64,000 nucleotides of DNA from Lepus europaeus (GCF_033115175.1 NC_084847.1:44687905-44751904); one strand, 5' to 3'; counted from the stretch's first letter, positions 11,583 through 23,290 are shown. Notes: a model not told the origin generated them from the letters alone. Numbers and translations: made by a program.

Positions 11583-12604
11583 CATAGTGCATATAAAGGT
11601 GTAGTAGGAAAGTACATGACAATCATAACGTAAAAGAGGAGCAGAAAGAATAGCAAGAAACTATTGGAAATTTCTTATATTATGAAATTGCAATTATTAC
11701 AATAACATACTGCTTAATCAATATAAACTATTACACAGTGTTAACCAGGAAGTAATTTTTCTTTAACTTACTTATTTCTATTATGTTCTGGACACATTTC
11801 TTTCATGTCTTTCAAGTACACAAGGGTGGTTCCTGTCCAGGATATTGGTACTTTCAGCCTAGAGTATATAATTCCTTCCAGTCTTGGGGCAGTTGGCCTT
11901 TCCTTGTCATTTACATCTCTGCTATTAAGTCACCTCCTCAGGGAAGGCTTTTCTTACTACTCAATCTACATAGCTCTTCTTTTGTCTATTTTACAGCTAG
12001 AATTTTTTATTTGCGTTTAAACACCTGGCACCACATTTGTTTATTCCTTTTCCACTACTGCACATTTCCCTTTGTGTCTCCTGTAGCCAGCACAATGTTC
12101 AACACAAGGTTAGTTGCACTTGAGGCAGAAAAAATTGCAGGCCTAGTGTGTAAAGACATCACTAGAATATAGGAGCTAAATTTCCTGTTTTATTGTGTAT
12201 TTTGTGATGGAGAAGTTGCTGTAAATCTTCACTTTCCCTGGGTAGCCATTATGCTCACCAAACAAGTCAAAATCATTTAACCTTTGGCCTCTTTCATGTA
12301 AATATATTTGATAGAATGTTAGCAAGTAGTCAAATGACCAAAAGCTGCACTTCAAGAAATGTAAAGAGAAGAAACAGAGCCATGTTAATTTGTGAAATTC
12401 CGAGAAACTTAGAATTGGCTGTAGCTCAAAACCACAACCTAAGGAAAGATGGTAATTTCATATAGCTTTCAGCAAAATGATTTTCTCTTTGTAAATATCA
12501 TTTACACTCTTATGCAGTGATGATCTTCACTGGATTTTCTATGGCAATCACAATAGCAATAATCTGTCCCACATTCAGACTATGTGTATTGATTTTTCCC
12601 CAGA
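11583..12604. other. Unassigned sequence, no gene seen
   Basis: Ordinary AT-rich sequence. A 129-codon open frame (11783-12172, plus) has no recognisable domain, no family resemblance and no gene-like context, so I do not call it a gene. Confidence 0.5.
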
Positions 12605-12790
12605 AAATGCAAGGCTTATTCAAAGAGTTCACAAAAAATGCAATTGTTATTGGTGCAAAAAGTTTTAAAATCTATGCATAGATTTTTCATAATATGCATT
12701 TCCATCAGCTTTTGTTTTGAAGACCCTTCTGCGTGTGCATTTGAAACATTATCAGCACAAAAATAAATATCTCACTTTTCATGAACTTTT
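12605..12790 (-). repeat. Unnamed dispersed repeat, copy 1
   Basis: Read on the minus strand it contains 'gaaatgcatattatgaaaaa', 'tatgcatagattttaaaac' and 'ttttgcaccaataac', which pair with 'aaaaatgcatatatgggaaaa', 'tatgcatggatttcaaaat' and 'ttgtaccaaaataaac' at 23190-23260 on the plus strand. Family not identified. Confidence 0.5.
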
Positions 12791-12794
12791 TATA

Positions 12795-13120
12795 AAAGAT
12801 TTTACTTGTTTGAAAAGCAGAGTTGAGAGTTAGAAGAGAGGGAGAGAGAGAGAAAGAGAGATCTTCCATCTGCTGGTTCACTTTCCTAATGGCCACAATG
12901 TCTGAGGCTGGGCCTGGTGAAAGCCAGGAGCCAGGAACTTCTTCCAGGTCTCCCACGTTGGTGCAGAGGCCCACACACTTGGTTAATCTTCTGCTGTTTT
13001 CCCAAGCACATTAGCAGGGAGCTATATGGGAATGGAGCAGCCGGGAGTGAACTGACAGCCATATGGGATGGGATGTTGGCATCATGGGCAACTTAACCCC
13101 TTATGCCACAGTGCCAGTCC
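12795..13120 (-). repeat. CSINE, classic type
   Basis: Tail complement 'gattttacttgtttgaaaagcag', GA tract, 'cttccatctgctggttcac', core and head complement 'cccttatgccacagtgccag'. Flanks tgaactttttata and tgaatttttgaaa are weakly similar. Confidence 0.88.
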
Positions 13121-13289
13121 CTCTGTGAATTTTTGAAATGCACTCAGTTGACCACCATATTTTTTGAAATTTTTCCAAACTATTTATTATACCTTGCTTT
13201 CTTACAACTCTTCACTAAGTAAATTGTCTCCTCTTTTTCCTTGAAAAATTCATTTCAAAAAAAATTTGACTAAAATTTTATAGAGCAAT

Positions 13290-13530
13290 TATTCTGCCTC
13301 CATGCTTGTACCAAGTTGCATGTGTACATCATCTCATTGAAAAACCTTATGACACTCGGTAAGATTGGCTTATAATTCTCTTTAATAAACCAAGAAATTG
13401 AGCTAAAGAGGCTTAAGTAAAATTCCTCAAGCTACATATCCAAGAATTTACAGGGCTAGGATCCAAACAAGATCTGTGTGATTTCTGTACCTGTACTTGC
13501 AGCCACAGAGCTGCAGTCTCATTCATCTGT
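13290..13530 (+). repeat. MIR (ancient tRNA-derived SINE)
   Basis: Phrases 'caagaaattgagctaaagaggcttaagtaaa' and 'ggctaggatccaaacaagatctg' match the MIR core and right arm in order. Diverged. Downstream to 14290 nothing is recognised. Confidence 0.6.
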
Positions 13531-14290
13531 ATTTATGTAGCCTTTTGTATTCCCACCTGAGGTTCATTTGAACCATATTCCATGCAACTTTCCTTCTATG
13601 TATTTCTATTGAACTGAGATTTAAGTAATTAATTTTCAAAATTCCTTATAGTTTTCCTTTATTTCTGAGCCTCTTAGAAACTACTTTCTTTGCTTTTCTC
13701 TTTGTCCTGTGCTATTTTTAAAAAGGCTCAGAATTCCAAGACATTCTGTGGGAATTCAGACAACAGCAGAGTTTCCATATCACTGTAGAATCAAAGTTCT
13801 TTGGAAGCCTCAGAATTATCCAGAAATAGAGGGTCTTCCTAGATGTTATCCCACATAAGACTTCCAAGGCTTCTCTGAATAACAAATGAAGCCTTATGAT
13901 GAGGCTATTTGGATTGTGGTACAGCCCTAGTTACATCCAGAGATTTATCTGGAATTTTGCAGGATTTATTCCCCTTACATACATCTCTGATTCACTGGAG
14001 ACACTTGGTTGAATTCTTACTTGAGAACATAGATGGCTGGGGGACAATCTGTTCAAAACTTTCTGGACTTGTATGCACTCTAGTGCAATCACTGCATCTA
14101 CTGAAGGTGAATGAATAAGCCTAGTAGAGCCAGAAAGAAATACAAATTCCCTGCTTGGCTATTCTTAAAAATAACTGATTGTACCACAGGCAATTCTCTT
14201 CAGTACCTTGTGATTCAGAAACTCATCGTCTAAAAGTTGATGAGTTTTGGCAATGAAATTATTTTGCATTGTAATGCGATCCAAAATGTA
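13531..14290. other. Unassigned sequence, nothing recognised
   Basis: No repeat or gene signature that I can support. Confidence 0.5.
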
Positions 14291-14645
14291 TTTTTTTATT
14301 TTTATTTTTTGACAGGCAGAGTTAGACAGTGAGAGAGACAGAGAGACAGAAAGAAAGGTCTTCCTTTTTCCATTGGTTCACCCTCCAAATGGCTGCTATG
14401 GCCGGTGCATTGTGGCTGGCACACTGCGCCGATCCGAAGCCAGGAGCCAGGTGCTTCCTCCTGGTCTCCCATGCGGGTGCAGGGCCCAAGGACTTGGGCC
14501 ATCCTCCACTGCACTCCCGGGCCACAGCAGAGAGCTGGACTGGAAGAGGAGAACTGGGACAGAACCGGCACCCCAACTGGGATGAGGACCTGGGGTGCTG
14601 GTGCCACAGGCGGAGGGTTAGCCTAGAGAGCCACGGCTCCGGCCC
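14291..14645 (-). repeat. CSINE, young type
   Basis: Tail complement 'tttttgacaggcagagttagac', 'ttccattggttcaccctcc', 'ccaaggacttgggccatcctcc' and head complement 'gagggttagcctagagagcc'. Flanks gatccaaaat / aatccaaaat suggest a short target duplication. Confidence 0.92.
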
Positions 14646-15765
14646 ACAATCCAAAATCTAGTAGAGACAAGTGCTCTCATGTTTCAGTGGTCATTGCTCA
14701 TAAACCAGGTCATCATTAAAGGATATTTCCATAAAACTGCACCAATAACCCATGAGTTGCAGCATTTTCAGTCATGGAGAAGTTGCTGTGTTCATGGACT
14801 TGGACCACCCACTGTCTGAGTCATTTGCTTTGTTAGAGATAAATTCCTGTAGCCCACCTGGCCATTGACCAATGCACTTTCTGATGCTGTTCTACATATA
14901 ATTCTTGTCTTTTGCTGGAAAGTGGAGTTTTCTTTATAGTGCAATCTCCATTGCAGGGCTGTCAGAAGTCAGAGGCATTTGACAGTTTGTGGACCTAAAG
15001 CTACAGATTACTGTCCTCCAACATTGGCCCCTTCCCTCTCTCTGCCAAGCAGACCTCTGTAGGGATGCTGCTAGGCCATTCAAGGTTCAGTTCTACTGAC
15101 ATGAACTGGAAACTGGGCAAGAAATGGAAATACATTGTGACTTCCTCTGTCCTCTTTTCCTCCTCGAGCCAAATAGCAAATTGAGCTTTTGTTTAAGGGG
15201 AAAAATGAGACTGAAGGAGAAGGGATGTGTTAGTGTTTCTTCATCCTCCCCACCCCCACTTATTTTCAACCACTACTATGGCTACATGGAACATCTGTTT
15301 CCAGGTAACTTGGCAGATCATGGGAATAGCATCTTTGGATTCCAACTCTTTGGGAGCCCTTCAGAAATGTTCCCACAGAGTGATGTAGTATTTCCTCCTT
15401 CCTATTCAATTTTCCCTTCTCTTTGCTATTAGAACCAGGGACAATGAAAATTGTGTTGGAAACAATCACTTACAAAACACAGGGAATCGGTATAGTTTAA
15501 AGCCTTAGGTTGGATTTGTTGGAATTCTTGACCAAATACCTTTCCTGGTTTCTTCTGATGTTATTGAAAACTGTGTTGGTGTCTGCATGGATGGATACCA
15601 TGTAGGACCCAGTAATCCCTTAACAGTCCAGAAAATAGGAACTTTGTTTCAGATCACATCAAGTGACGATTTCATACTTCATGCCTAGATAATGTTTGGA
15701 GCCAAGTGATGCTGAAGAGCACAGCAACCTTTCCTATCTTTTCAGTTTAAAATCAGCATGAGAGG
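14646..15765. other. Unassigned sequence, nothing recognised
   Basis: A 102-codon plus-strand open frame at 15124-15432 has no recognisable features. No repeat signature stands out. Confidence 0.45.
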
Positions 15766-16100
15766 GGCCTGCATTTTGGCACAGTGTATTAAGCTGCTGC
15801 TTTCCAAATCCAGCATCCCATACAAGTGCCAGTTTGAGTCCCAGCTGCTCCACTCCCAATCCAGCTCTCTGCTAATAAGCCCGGAAAAGCGGGAGTAGAT
15901 GTCCCATGTATTTGGGCCACTGTCATGCATGTGGGAGACCAGGATAAAGCTCCTGGCTCCTAGCTTCAGCCTGGCCTACCCCCAGCTGTTGCATCCATTT
16001 GCAAAATGAATCAGCGTATGGAAGATCTCTCTCTCTCTCTCTCATGCTGTCTCTCTTTCTCTCTGTAACTCTGCCTTTCTAATAAATTAATAAATATTTT
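15766..16100 (+). repeat. CSINE, classic type, diverged
   Basis: Head 'ggggcctgcattttggcacagtg', 'gcatcccatacaagtgcc', core with 'gtgggagaccaggataaagctcctgg', CT tract and a taataaattaataaatat tail. Confidence 0.88.
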
Positions 16101-16781
16101 TTCAAAAACCACCATGAAAATTAGTCTCCTAATGGCAGAACTCAGATTTTTGTTTGGCTGAAAGTTTCAGAGTGATAAACCTTTTCAGAATACTCTTTCA
16201 TACTTTCAAGATGCATATAGATCATCAATACTGACACTTGCTATCAACTCAGAAGAAGTTATTTATTCAAATCTTACTTTTTTCCCCTTCGAATTTTAAG
16301 AGAAACTAACTGGAACTGTGCTCATCAAAGATGGCAAAAACCCTTTAGCATACTACAAAAACAGTTCTCAATGTGTTCCAATATAAATAATAGAGCAATG
16401 AGCAGATTCTGGTAGAAGAGTGCCATGTTGGTAATACATGTGTGTGATTTGGCTAAAATCAACCAGTGCCAAATAGCAATCAATCCTTTAATTCACTTTC
16501 TTTCATTTATTGCAGCTCACAATTTGTTTTCCTTCATCCCAACCAAACTCTAGGATTTCATGACAGAATATATTAAAGTCTATATTTCCTTAATTTCTTC
16601 CAAGCCCACCTTGTACAACCTGTCCTTCTTTTGTTTTTTTTTTCAGCACAACTATGGTAAATTGTCCAACCAGTGTCTTTAAGGATGTGATGAGAAATCA
16701 ATTTTTCACGGGGTACAAGTTAGTAGCTTCTAGCCTGACTCTTCCTGATTCTTTTAATTTGTCTGTCTTCCTTGGGCAAAG

Positions 16782-16841
<60 letters not shown>

Positions 16842-17523
16842 CCTGGATTTTACTTTGTTTTGAATTCCGCATACAATGTTTGGCAGGATCCCAAATGACT
16901 TTCCAGTCCTCATCCAGACAAGATACAGGACAATTCCAACGCTGTGGCTCTGATGTCTTTCTAATCCTTGAAGTGCAGTGTGAAGAACAGGACCGATCTC
17001 CAGATTTATGAACTGCTCTGGTTGGAATAAAAGATCTAATTAGGCAGTGCTGTAACTTTAGCTTGCCACAAACCTCCTTCACTCCTAGTGGCCTTTTTAG
17101 TTTCTGAAATATTTGTTGCTGTCCTTCCTCCACACACACAAAAAAAAGTCAACAAAATTCAAAAGATCTGAGCAACTTCCTAAACCACGCATAAAACCTA
17201 GCATTCTCTTTTGCTTCTACTTTGGTGCTAATTGGCTCTTGCCCTGATTTGAAACTGGCTTGCATCAGATTTTATTGCAAATCAAGCCCTATTTTACTGT
17301 TTCTTATGTGGCACTATTTTTGCCATGTATACCTAATTCAGTTTTGCCCTGTCCCTACCCACCTCCATCTTCCTTTTCCCCTTCCTTCTTTCTCTGCTTC
17401 TTTCTTTCCCTCAGTTCTTCTCTCTTCTTATCTCTCTTTCCCTGCCTCCTGCCCTCCCTGTGATGAACAAACTTGCTACTCTTACCATACACAAAATTTG
17501 AACCTTTGTCAAAGTTAATATGA
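16101..17523. other. Unassigned sequence with a CT microsatellite
   Basis: No gene recognised. A T-rich run ending in tttcagcacaac at 16625-16655 looks like a splice acceptor, but no coding exon can be supported behind it. Contains the CT tract described separately and pyrimidine-rich sequence at 17340-17460. Confidence 0.45.
16785..16841. repeat. (CT)n microsatellite outside any SINE
   Basis: About 57 bp of CT with one TTT interruption. Unlike the other CT tracts in this window, it is not flanked by CSINE body or tail sequence. Confidence 0.85.
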
Positions 17524-17795
17524 TGGGGCTTGCATTGTGGTACAGAGGGTTAAGTTGTCCCTTTAATGCCACAACCAACATCAGAGTGATACAGTCCCAG
17601 CTACTCAACTTCCAATCCAGCTCTCCTCTAAGGCACAAGGGAAGCTCAAGTATCTGAGTACCTGCCACCCATGTAGGAGACTCATATGCAGTTCTTGGCT
17701 TATCTCAGAGCTGGCTATTGGAGTCATTTGGAAAGTGAACCAGAGATGGGAGATATCTTTCTACCTCTTCCTCTGTATCTAGAACTCTGCCTTTC
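17524..17795 (+). repeat. CSINE split by the ARL5A pseudogene (tail resumes at 20741)
   Basis: Head 'ggggcttgcattgtggtacagag', core and 'agaactctgcctttc' are at the left. The expected tail continuation (aaattgattaattaattaat) is found at 20741-20762, right after a second CTCTGCCTTTC. The 2.9 kb between is the pseudogene insert. Confidence 0.85.
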
Positions 17796-17801
17796 TTTTT
17801 C

Positions 17802-17812
17802 GGGGGGGGGGG
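17802..17812. repeat. G11 homopolymer at the 3' junction of the ARL5A pseudogene
   Basis: Eleven G residues (C11 in pseudogene sense) lie between the ATTAAA signal and a five-base A tail. This is unusual for a retrocopy tail. It could be a real expansion or an assembly artefact. Confidence 0.7.
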
Positions 17813-18403
17813 ATCTTTAATTTACAAATAACACATTGTAATTATTTGAGAAAATATGAGAACATATGAACAAAGCTTAGTAATTTAGGATGTACATTTG
17901 TAAAAGTATGTTAACAAATACTAAAAGTTTTAATTGTATTTTGAACATATTATAAAACACAAAACATCCAATGTTAAATACTGAGCTTTCATGTCTGAGT
18001 TGGAATTAGAAATTGAGTATTTTATATTCGGTAGAAAAGAACTTTCAAAGTTTTCTCAATGTTTATAGTATTTAGTATTATTCCTCACCAAAACCTTTAG
18101 GAAATTTAAAACATCAGTCTAAAAGAAGTTATTTTTTCCTTGAATATTCTAAATCTAAAAACTCACAGTTCAGATTAATCTTCAGATTTTCAGGACATGA
18201 AAGATACTTAAATAGAGTATCTGAGAATATGATTTAACACATTTCAGATGTTTGCCTACAGTTGAAACTGAAAAACATCAACTTTTAGATATCAAAGAAA
18301 ATAACCTAAGCAAACACAGAAGGTATTTTGAGTCAAGTTATTTCCTAGTAGTTATTTCCTAGTACAAATAACACATCATGTCAATCAATTTTTAAACCAA
18401 ATT

Positions 18404-18751
18404 ATTTTATTTATTTTTTTATTTTTTGACAGGAAGAGTGGACAGTCAGAGAGACAGAGAGAAAGGTCTTCCTTTGCCATTGGTTCACCTTCCAATGGCT
18501 GCCGCGGCCGGCGCACTGCGGCCGGCACATCATGCTGATCCAAAGCCAGGAGCCAGGTGCTTCTCCTGGTCTCCCATGCGGGTGCAGGGCCCAAGCACTT
18601 GGGCCTTCCTCCACTGCACTCCCAGGGCATACCAGAGAGCTGGCCTGGAAGAGGAGCAACCAGGACAGAATCCAGTGCCCCGGCCAGGACTAGAACCCGG
18701 TGTGTTGGCACCGCAGGCGGAGGATTAGCCTATTGAGCCACAGCGCCAGCC
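18404..18751 (-). repeat. CSINE, young type, inside the ARL5A pseudogene 3' UTR
   Basis: Complete minus copy with 'ttttgacaggaagagtggacag', 'caagcacttgggccttcctcc' and head complement 'gaggattagcctattgagcc'. Flanked by AAACCAAATT at 18394-18403 and 18752-18761. It therefore inserted after the pseudogene. Confidence 0.93.
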
Positions 18752-20839
18752 AAACCAAATTCTTAAAAGCATTCCAAAAACATTTACATTTTTTAATTGT
18801 CAAATAACACATTTATGTGGAAGATACAAGAAAATTACAAAAACAAAAAAACTCAAATTATTCCATTTCCTAAAATAACAAGAAACTTGCAAATTAACTA
18901 ATGCTGTTGATTGAAAATATCTTTACTCTTAACTCTCAAATTAATTTAACTGCTTCAAATATAATTTAATACTTAAAAAAGACTATAGCTAAATTATTTA
19001 ATAATATTTACAGAGCATTACTTTTCTGGTTAGACATGTTTCTTAGTAGTAATCAATTAACACAAAAAATTTGATAGTATTTTATCACAATTTTACTGAT
19101 TCATGAATAATTTGGTTAGCAATTTAGATGGCATAATTATCAACAAAAAGAATAATCTGGTAACTGCTCATTGTACAGTTCTGTCCATTAGTAATCCTAA
19201 ACCAAGAATTTGATAACATATTCCACTTAATTGGATTATATGTTTTCATATGTGGGATTGGGCAAAAAAAAAGAGGTACACAGTTCTCAAGCTTTTGACT
19301 TTTCCTTTTCCTTTTTTTTTTAAGAGCAGCTCCATGATTTGGGGACTGGTTAGTACAATACAGAGAAAAAAGAGGAAGCATACAAAATGGCACTTACCAC
19401 CAATGCCAATGCTCATCTCATTAGGTTTATAAACAAGGATATTATTAATTTTTGTGTTACTTGCTTTTCCTTAGCACATAAACAAAAGCCATTAAATTGA
19501 CTTGAGGTATATACACAATACATACACAAAATATTTTTCATAAGTAATGTTATGTATTAAAATATTGGAAATCTTGTATCTGTGATTTGTAGTTTGACCT
19601 AATGGAACAAGAAAATAACAACATTCAGCAAGGGAGGGTTATACTGATACTAAAGCTCTTAGAAGTTCAAAATGCATTCCTCTTCCTTTGAACTTACCAC
19701 AGGCTACACAATGTCCTTAATTATGAGAAAAACGTCAATCACAGCTTTCGTAACTTACTTTGGAAGGAAAAATAAGAAAGTAAATTGGAAGGTGAGACTT
19801 CATCTTTGTTTTCAAACAAATGATCTGAATTTTTCTTCTTACAGAAGAAGTTTAAATCAGTTTATTATAAGTAGATCTAAACCACTAAATTTTGCAGCTT
19901 CCAGGTAAAGTCCAGCACACTGTTTACACAGAGTCTGTAAGAATAGGTCAGTAGAAATCATCTAATCTTAAATCGTGACGTCATCCATTCAAGTCCTTGA
20001 CAGAATCCCTCTCCTTTAAGAGCACAGCAGGCCTGGATGTGCCACTGGTGATCTTTGATGGAAGTCACCTACAAAAACTGAGAGATTTCTGCTACAGTCA
20101 TGCATTCTTTAACATGTTGTTTATTAGCAAAAATCAGCAATCAGCTTTTCTTAAGTCCTCATGTGCTAACACTTTAGAGTTCTCCTCTAGTTACAGAAAT
20201 CTTCTCTCTGTACTATCCACAACAACTACTACAAATTCTATGTTAGTGTAGTAAGTGTCCCAGGAAGAATGGAGAGATTCTTGGCCGCCAATATCCCACA
20301 TTAGGAAATATGCATTATTAATCACTGTCTCTTCTGCATTACTTCCTATTGTAGGGGCTGTATGTGCAATTTCATTCATAGAAAACTGGTAAAGGATGGT
20401 AGTTTTCCCTGCATTATCCAGCCCGACAATTATAACTTTGTGCTTCTGCTGATTGAACAGTATCCATATCTTGGTGAAGAGAATTCCCATTCTGAGGCAG
20501 CGGGCCCCCTCCAACCGCCTGAGCTGCCTGGCCTCCCCAGGCTCAGGCAGAGGGGCAGAGAGAAGCCCTGGAGCCTCCGCCTCTCGCGCTGGAACTGGAG
20601 GGAGGCTGAAGCCCAGGCCATTCTACCGCATGAGGCCCTGCCACTGCCAACAAGGCACTCACCTGGCTTGTGGACATCGCCACCAAGTTGTCTGAGAGGA
20701 GCCTCGAGGGCCACCGTCCTCCCTCAGCTCTCTGCCTTTCAAATTGATTAATTAATTAATTTGTTCTATAAAAGTCAAATTAGTTTTTTCATTTTTCTTT
20801 ACCTCTACATATTTAATTTTGATAACAAATATATTTATT

Positions 20840-20893
20840 AAGCTATACTTTGGAAATTTATATTCATTAAATAAAAGTTTAATAAAAAAAAAG
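20840..20893 (+). repeat. Minimal L1 3' end (about 50 bp) with A tail
   Basis: Fifty bases from aagctatactttggaaattt to the A tail are identical to the 3' terminus of the L1 at 28390-28440. Nothing of the L1 upstream of this point is present. I see no clear target duplication. Confidence 0.8.
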
Positions 20894-20898
20894 TAACT

Positions 20899-21231
20899 GG
20901 CCAGTGCTGCAGCTCAATAGGCTAATCCTCTGCCTGCGGTGCTGGCACACCAAGTTCTAGTCCTGGTCGGGGTGCTGGATTCTGTCCCGGTTGCCCTTCT
21001 TCCAGGCCAGCTCTCTGCTGTGGCCCAGGAGTGCCATGGAGGATGGCCCAAGTGCTTGGGCCCTGTACCCGCATGGGAGACCAGGAGAGGCACCTGGCTC
21101 CTAGCTTCAGATCAGTGTGATGCACTGGCCACAGCGGCCATTGGAGGGTGAATCAATGGCAAAAGGAAGACCTTTCTCTCTGTCTCTCTCTCTCACTGTC
21201 CACTCTGCCTGTCAAAAAAATTTAAAAAAAG
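20899..21231 (+). repeat. CSINE, young type, target duplication
   Basis: Head 'ggccagtgctgcagctcaataggctaatcc', 'gttctagtcctgg', core, CT tract, 'cactctgcctgtcaaaaaaa'. Flanked by AAAAGTAACT at 20889-20898 and 21232-21241. Confidence 0.93.
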
Positions 21232-21241
21232 AAAAGTAACT

Positions 21242-21764
21242 TTCATTTCAGTAGACAAAAAACAATCATTAAGCATTTAAAATGTCTTGAAAAATTATTT
21301 TTAAAAAACAAAACAGCATCAGGTTATTGGGAAATATTTGCCAAAGGAATAAGTTGTATCATTTCTCTACATTATGAAAATCAATGAACAATTATATGAC
21401 AAAGGCAGTTTTATGATGATTCCATGTCAAGAGGGAATTCATACTATATCTTTTATTAATCAAGCCAACAAAATTATACAAAATTGTTCATATCCTCTGT
21501 GTTGATTTCATAATATGAGTCAGTTATTTCTGTGCTTTTTGGTCATGGCTGTGCAAAACTAATTAATAATTTTAATGGATCTATAGGCAACTCTAACCAC
21601 CCTTACTTTTAATATTTCCCTGGGATGGATTAGAGCAATTATTTTATTGGAAAAATAGTTTTAATTGCCCCCAAGTGACATCTTAAACAAATACTTGCCT
21701 CTACATAAATTTCTTGATACTTGTTTCCTACACTTTGTTTTTCCTTCCTTCCGCTCATTTATAA
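21242..21764. other. Unassigned AT-rich sequence
   Basis: Nothing recognised. Confidence 0.45.
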
Positions 21765-22610
21765 TGCAAATATTTTTATTTTGGGGCAGATTTAGATTCA
21801 CAGGAAAGATCTGTAGGATAATCCACAGAATTCCCATAAGTGCCACAGTCAGTTTTCTTTACTATTGACATATTACATGGTGTGGCACATTAATAACAAT
21901 TAATGAAGTAATATCAGAACATTATTGTTAACTAAAGTCCACATTTTATTCATATCTTCTTAGTTTCTACCAAAGGTTCTTGTTTCTGCTCCAGGATACC
22001 ACACAGAACACCATATTACATTCTTTGTAATATCACCTTAGATGGCACTTGGCTGTGATATTTCTCATCCTTTCTTTTTGATGTTTTTGAAAGCTTTGAG
22101 GACTAATAATCAGCTACTTTGTAGAATTTTCATTGATATAAATTTTTTCTTATTTTTTCTTGTGACTAGACTGTGAGTGTGTTTTCATATTCCTCTCATC
22201 CATCATGTCAAAGGTACCTTTTGACAGCATGACTTATCACTGATGAACATTGACCTGGATCATGTAGCTAAGATAGTGTTTGCCATATTTCTCCTTTCTA
22301 CAGTTATCTCTTTTCTGCATTTCCTACTGTTTTTCTTGGGAAGTAAATCACTACTCACAGCTCTTACTTAAGGACTAGGGAAGTTTATACACTCACTGGA
22401 GGGTAGAACACCTGTGTAGAATATTTGAACTTCTATATGGGAGATTTGTCTGTCTCCTCCTATTATTAATTTATTCAATAATTCATTTATTTCAATATGG
22501 ACTCATATTGTTGTCCTTTTGATCAATCTCTATTCTTGAGAAATTCCTCAATTTGTGTTTACTTACTTCCTTATATTTTGGTCCTAATGATGGTCCACGT
22601 TCATTGTAGA
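21765..22610 (-). repeat. Ancient LINE (L1M-type) 3' region, antisense
   Basis: Phrases 'ttagattcacaggaaagatctg', 'gaattcccataagtgcc', 'ttgttaactaaagtccac', 'tggctgtgatatttctcat', 'gacttatcactgatgaacattgacc' and 'gggagatttgtctgtctcctcc' occur in the order of a very common old mammalian LINE 3' region as remembered. No coding capacity. Confidence 0.55.
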
Positions 22611-22701
22611 TGTTTTCTTCCCTAGTCTTAGAATAAGCCATTTTTTCCCAAGGAGTCATGACTGGGCTTATGGAATAATTGTATTTAAAACCAAATCTTG
22701 G

Positions 22702-22974
22702 CTGGCGCTGTGGCTTAACAGGCTAATCCTCTGCCTTGTGGCGCCAGCACACTGGGTTCTAGTCCTGGTTGGGGTGCCGGATTCTATCCCAGTTGCCCCT
22801 CTTCCAGGCTAGCTCTCCGCTATGGCCCGGGAAGGCAGTGGAGGAATGGCCCAAGTCCTTGGGCCCTGCACCCACATGGGAGACCAGGAGAAGCACCTGG
22901 CTTCTGGCTTCGGATCAGCACAATGCGCCGGCTGCAGCGGCCATTGGAGGGTGAACCAATGGCAAAAAGGAAGA

Positions 22975-23011
<37 letters not shown>

Positions 23012-23044
23012 ATTCACTCTGCCTGTCAAAAAAAAAAAAAAAAA
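22702..23044 (+). repeat. CSINE, young type, target duplication
   Basis: Head 'ctggcgctgtggcttaacaggctaatcc', core, 28 bp CT tract, 'cactctgcctgtc' and a long A tail. CAAATCTTGG occurs at 22692-22701 and 23045-23054; the terminal GG may instead be the first bases of the SINE. Confidence 0.94.
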
Positions 23045-23109
23045 CAAATCTTGGGTCCAGAAATGTTCATTTTTCTAGAGTGCTGTTACTTCTAGGTTAT
23101 CCCAGTTGA

Positions 23110-23290
23110 CAAAGTGAGAAAACATATGTGTGCTTATAAGCTGTGTATGGATGAAGATATGAAGATATTTCAAAGATTTAATGAAAAATGCATATATGGG
23201 AAAAGTATGCATGGATTTCAAAATGCTATTGTACCAAAATAAACATTTTTCATTAAAATTTTCCATAAGGTTTTTAAGGTGCATTTACAC
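23110..23290 (+). repeat. Unnamed dispersed repeat, copy 2
   Basis: Shares 'atgcatat..gggaaaa..tatgcatggatttcaaaat' and 'ccaaaataaac' with the minus strand of 12605-12790. Family unknown to me. Confidence 0.5.

Larger units (their letters stand above)
17796..20729 (-). pseudogene. ARL5A: Processed pseudogene of ARL5A (Arf-like small GTPase)
   Basis: On the minus strand the CDS region runs from an ATG at 20488-20490 to TGA at 19958-19960. The protein start [12 protein letters not shown] (Gly2 is the myristoylation site in the family), the P-loop GLDNAGKT and the WDIGGQE switch motif mark an ARL5-family GTPase; details such as 'TNIEF' and 'SRFKIR' fit ARL5A rather than ARL5B. The region is 533 bp, 7 short of the family's 540 (179 aa). 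The frame breaks after VDST, later parts lie in other frames, and the NKQD base-binding motif reads NKQH. It has no introns. A GC-rich 5' UTR lies at 20491-20729. The AT-rich 17813-19957 is inferred to be the 3' UTR, with ATTAAA near its end (17816-17821). CTCTGCCTTTC at 17785-17795 and 20730-20740 is the target duplication. Not functional. Confidence 0.9.

Noticed and set aside
11783-12172. 129-codon plus-strand open frame as a gene
   Set aside because: No domain, no family resemblance, no conserved context; length is expected by chance in a 64-kb window.
19958-20490. A functional ARL5A gene
   Set aside because: It has no introns, 7 bp net loss with frameshifts, NKQD changed to NKQH, and a target duplication: it is a retrocopy.
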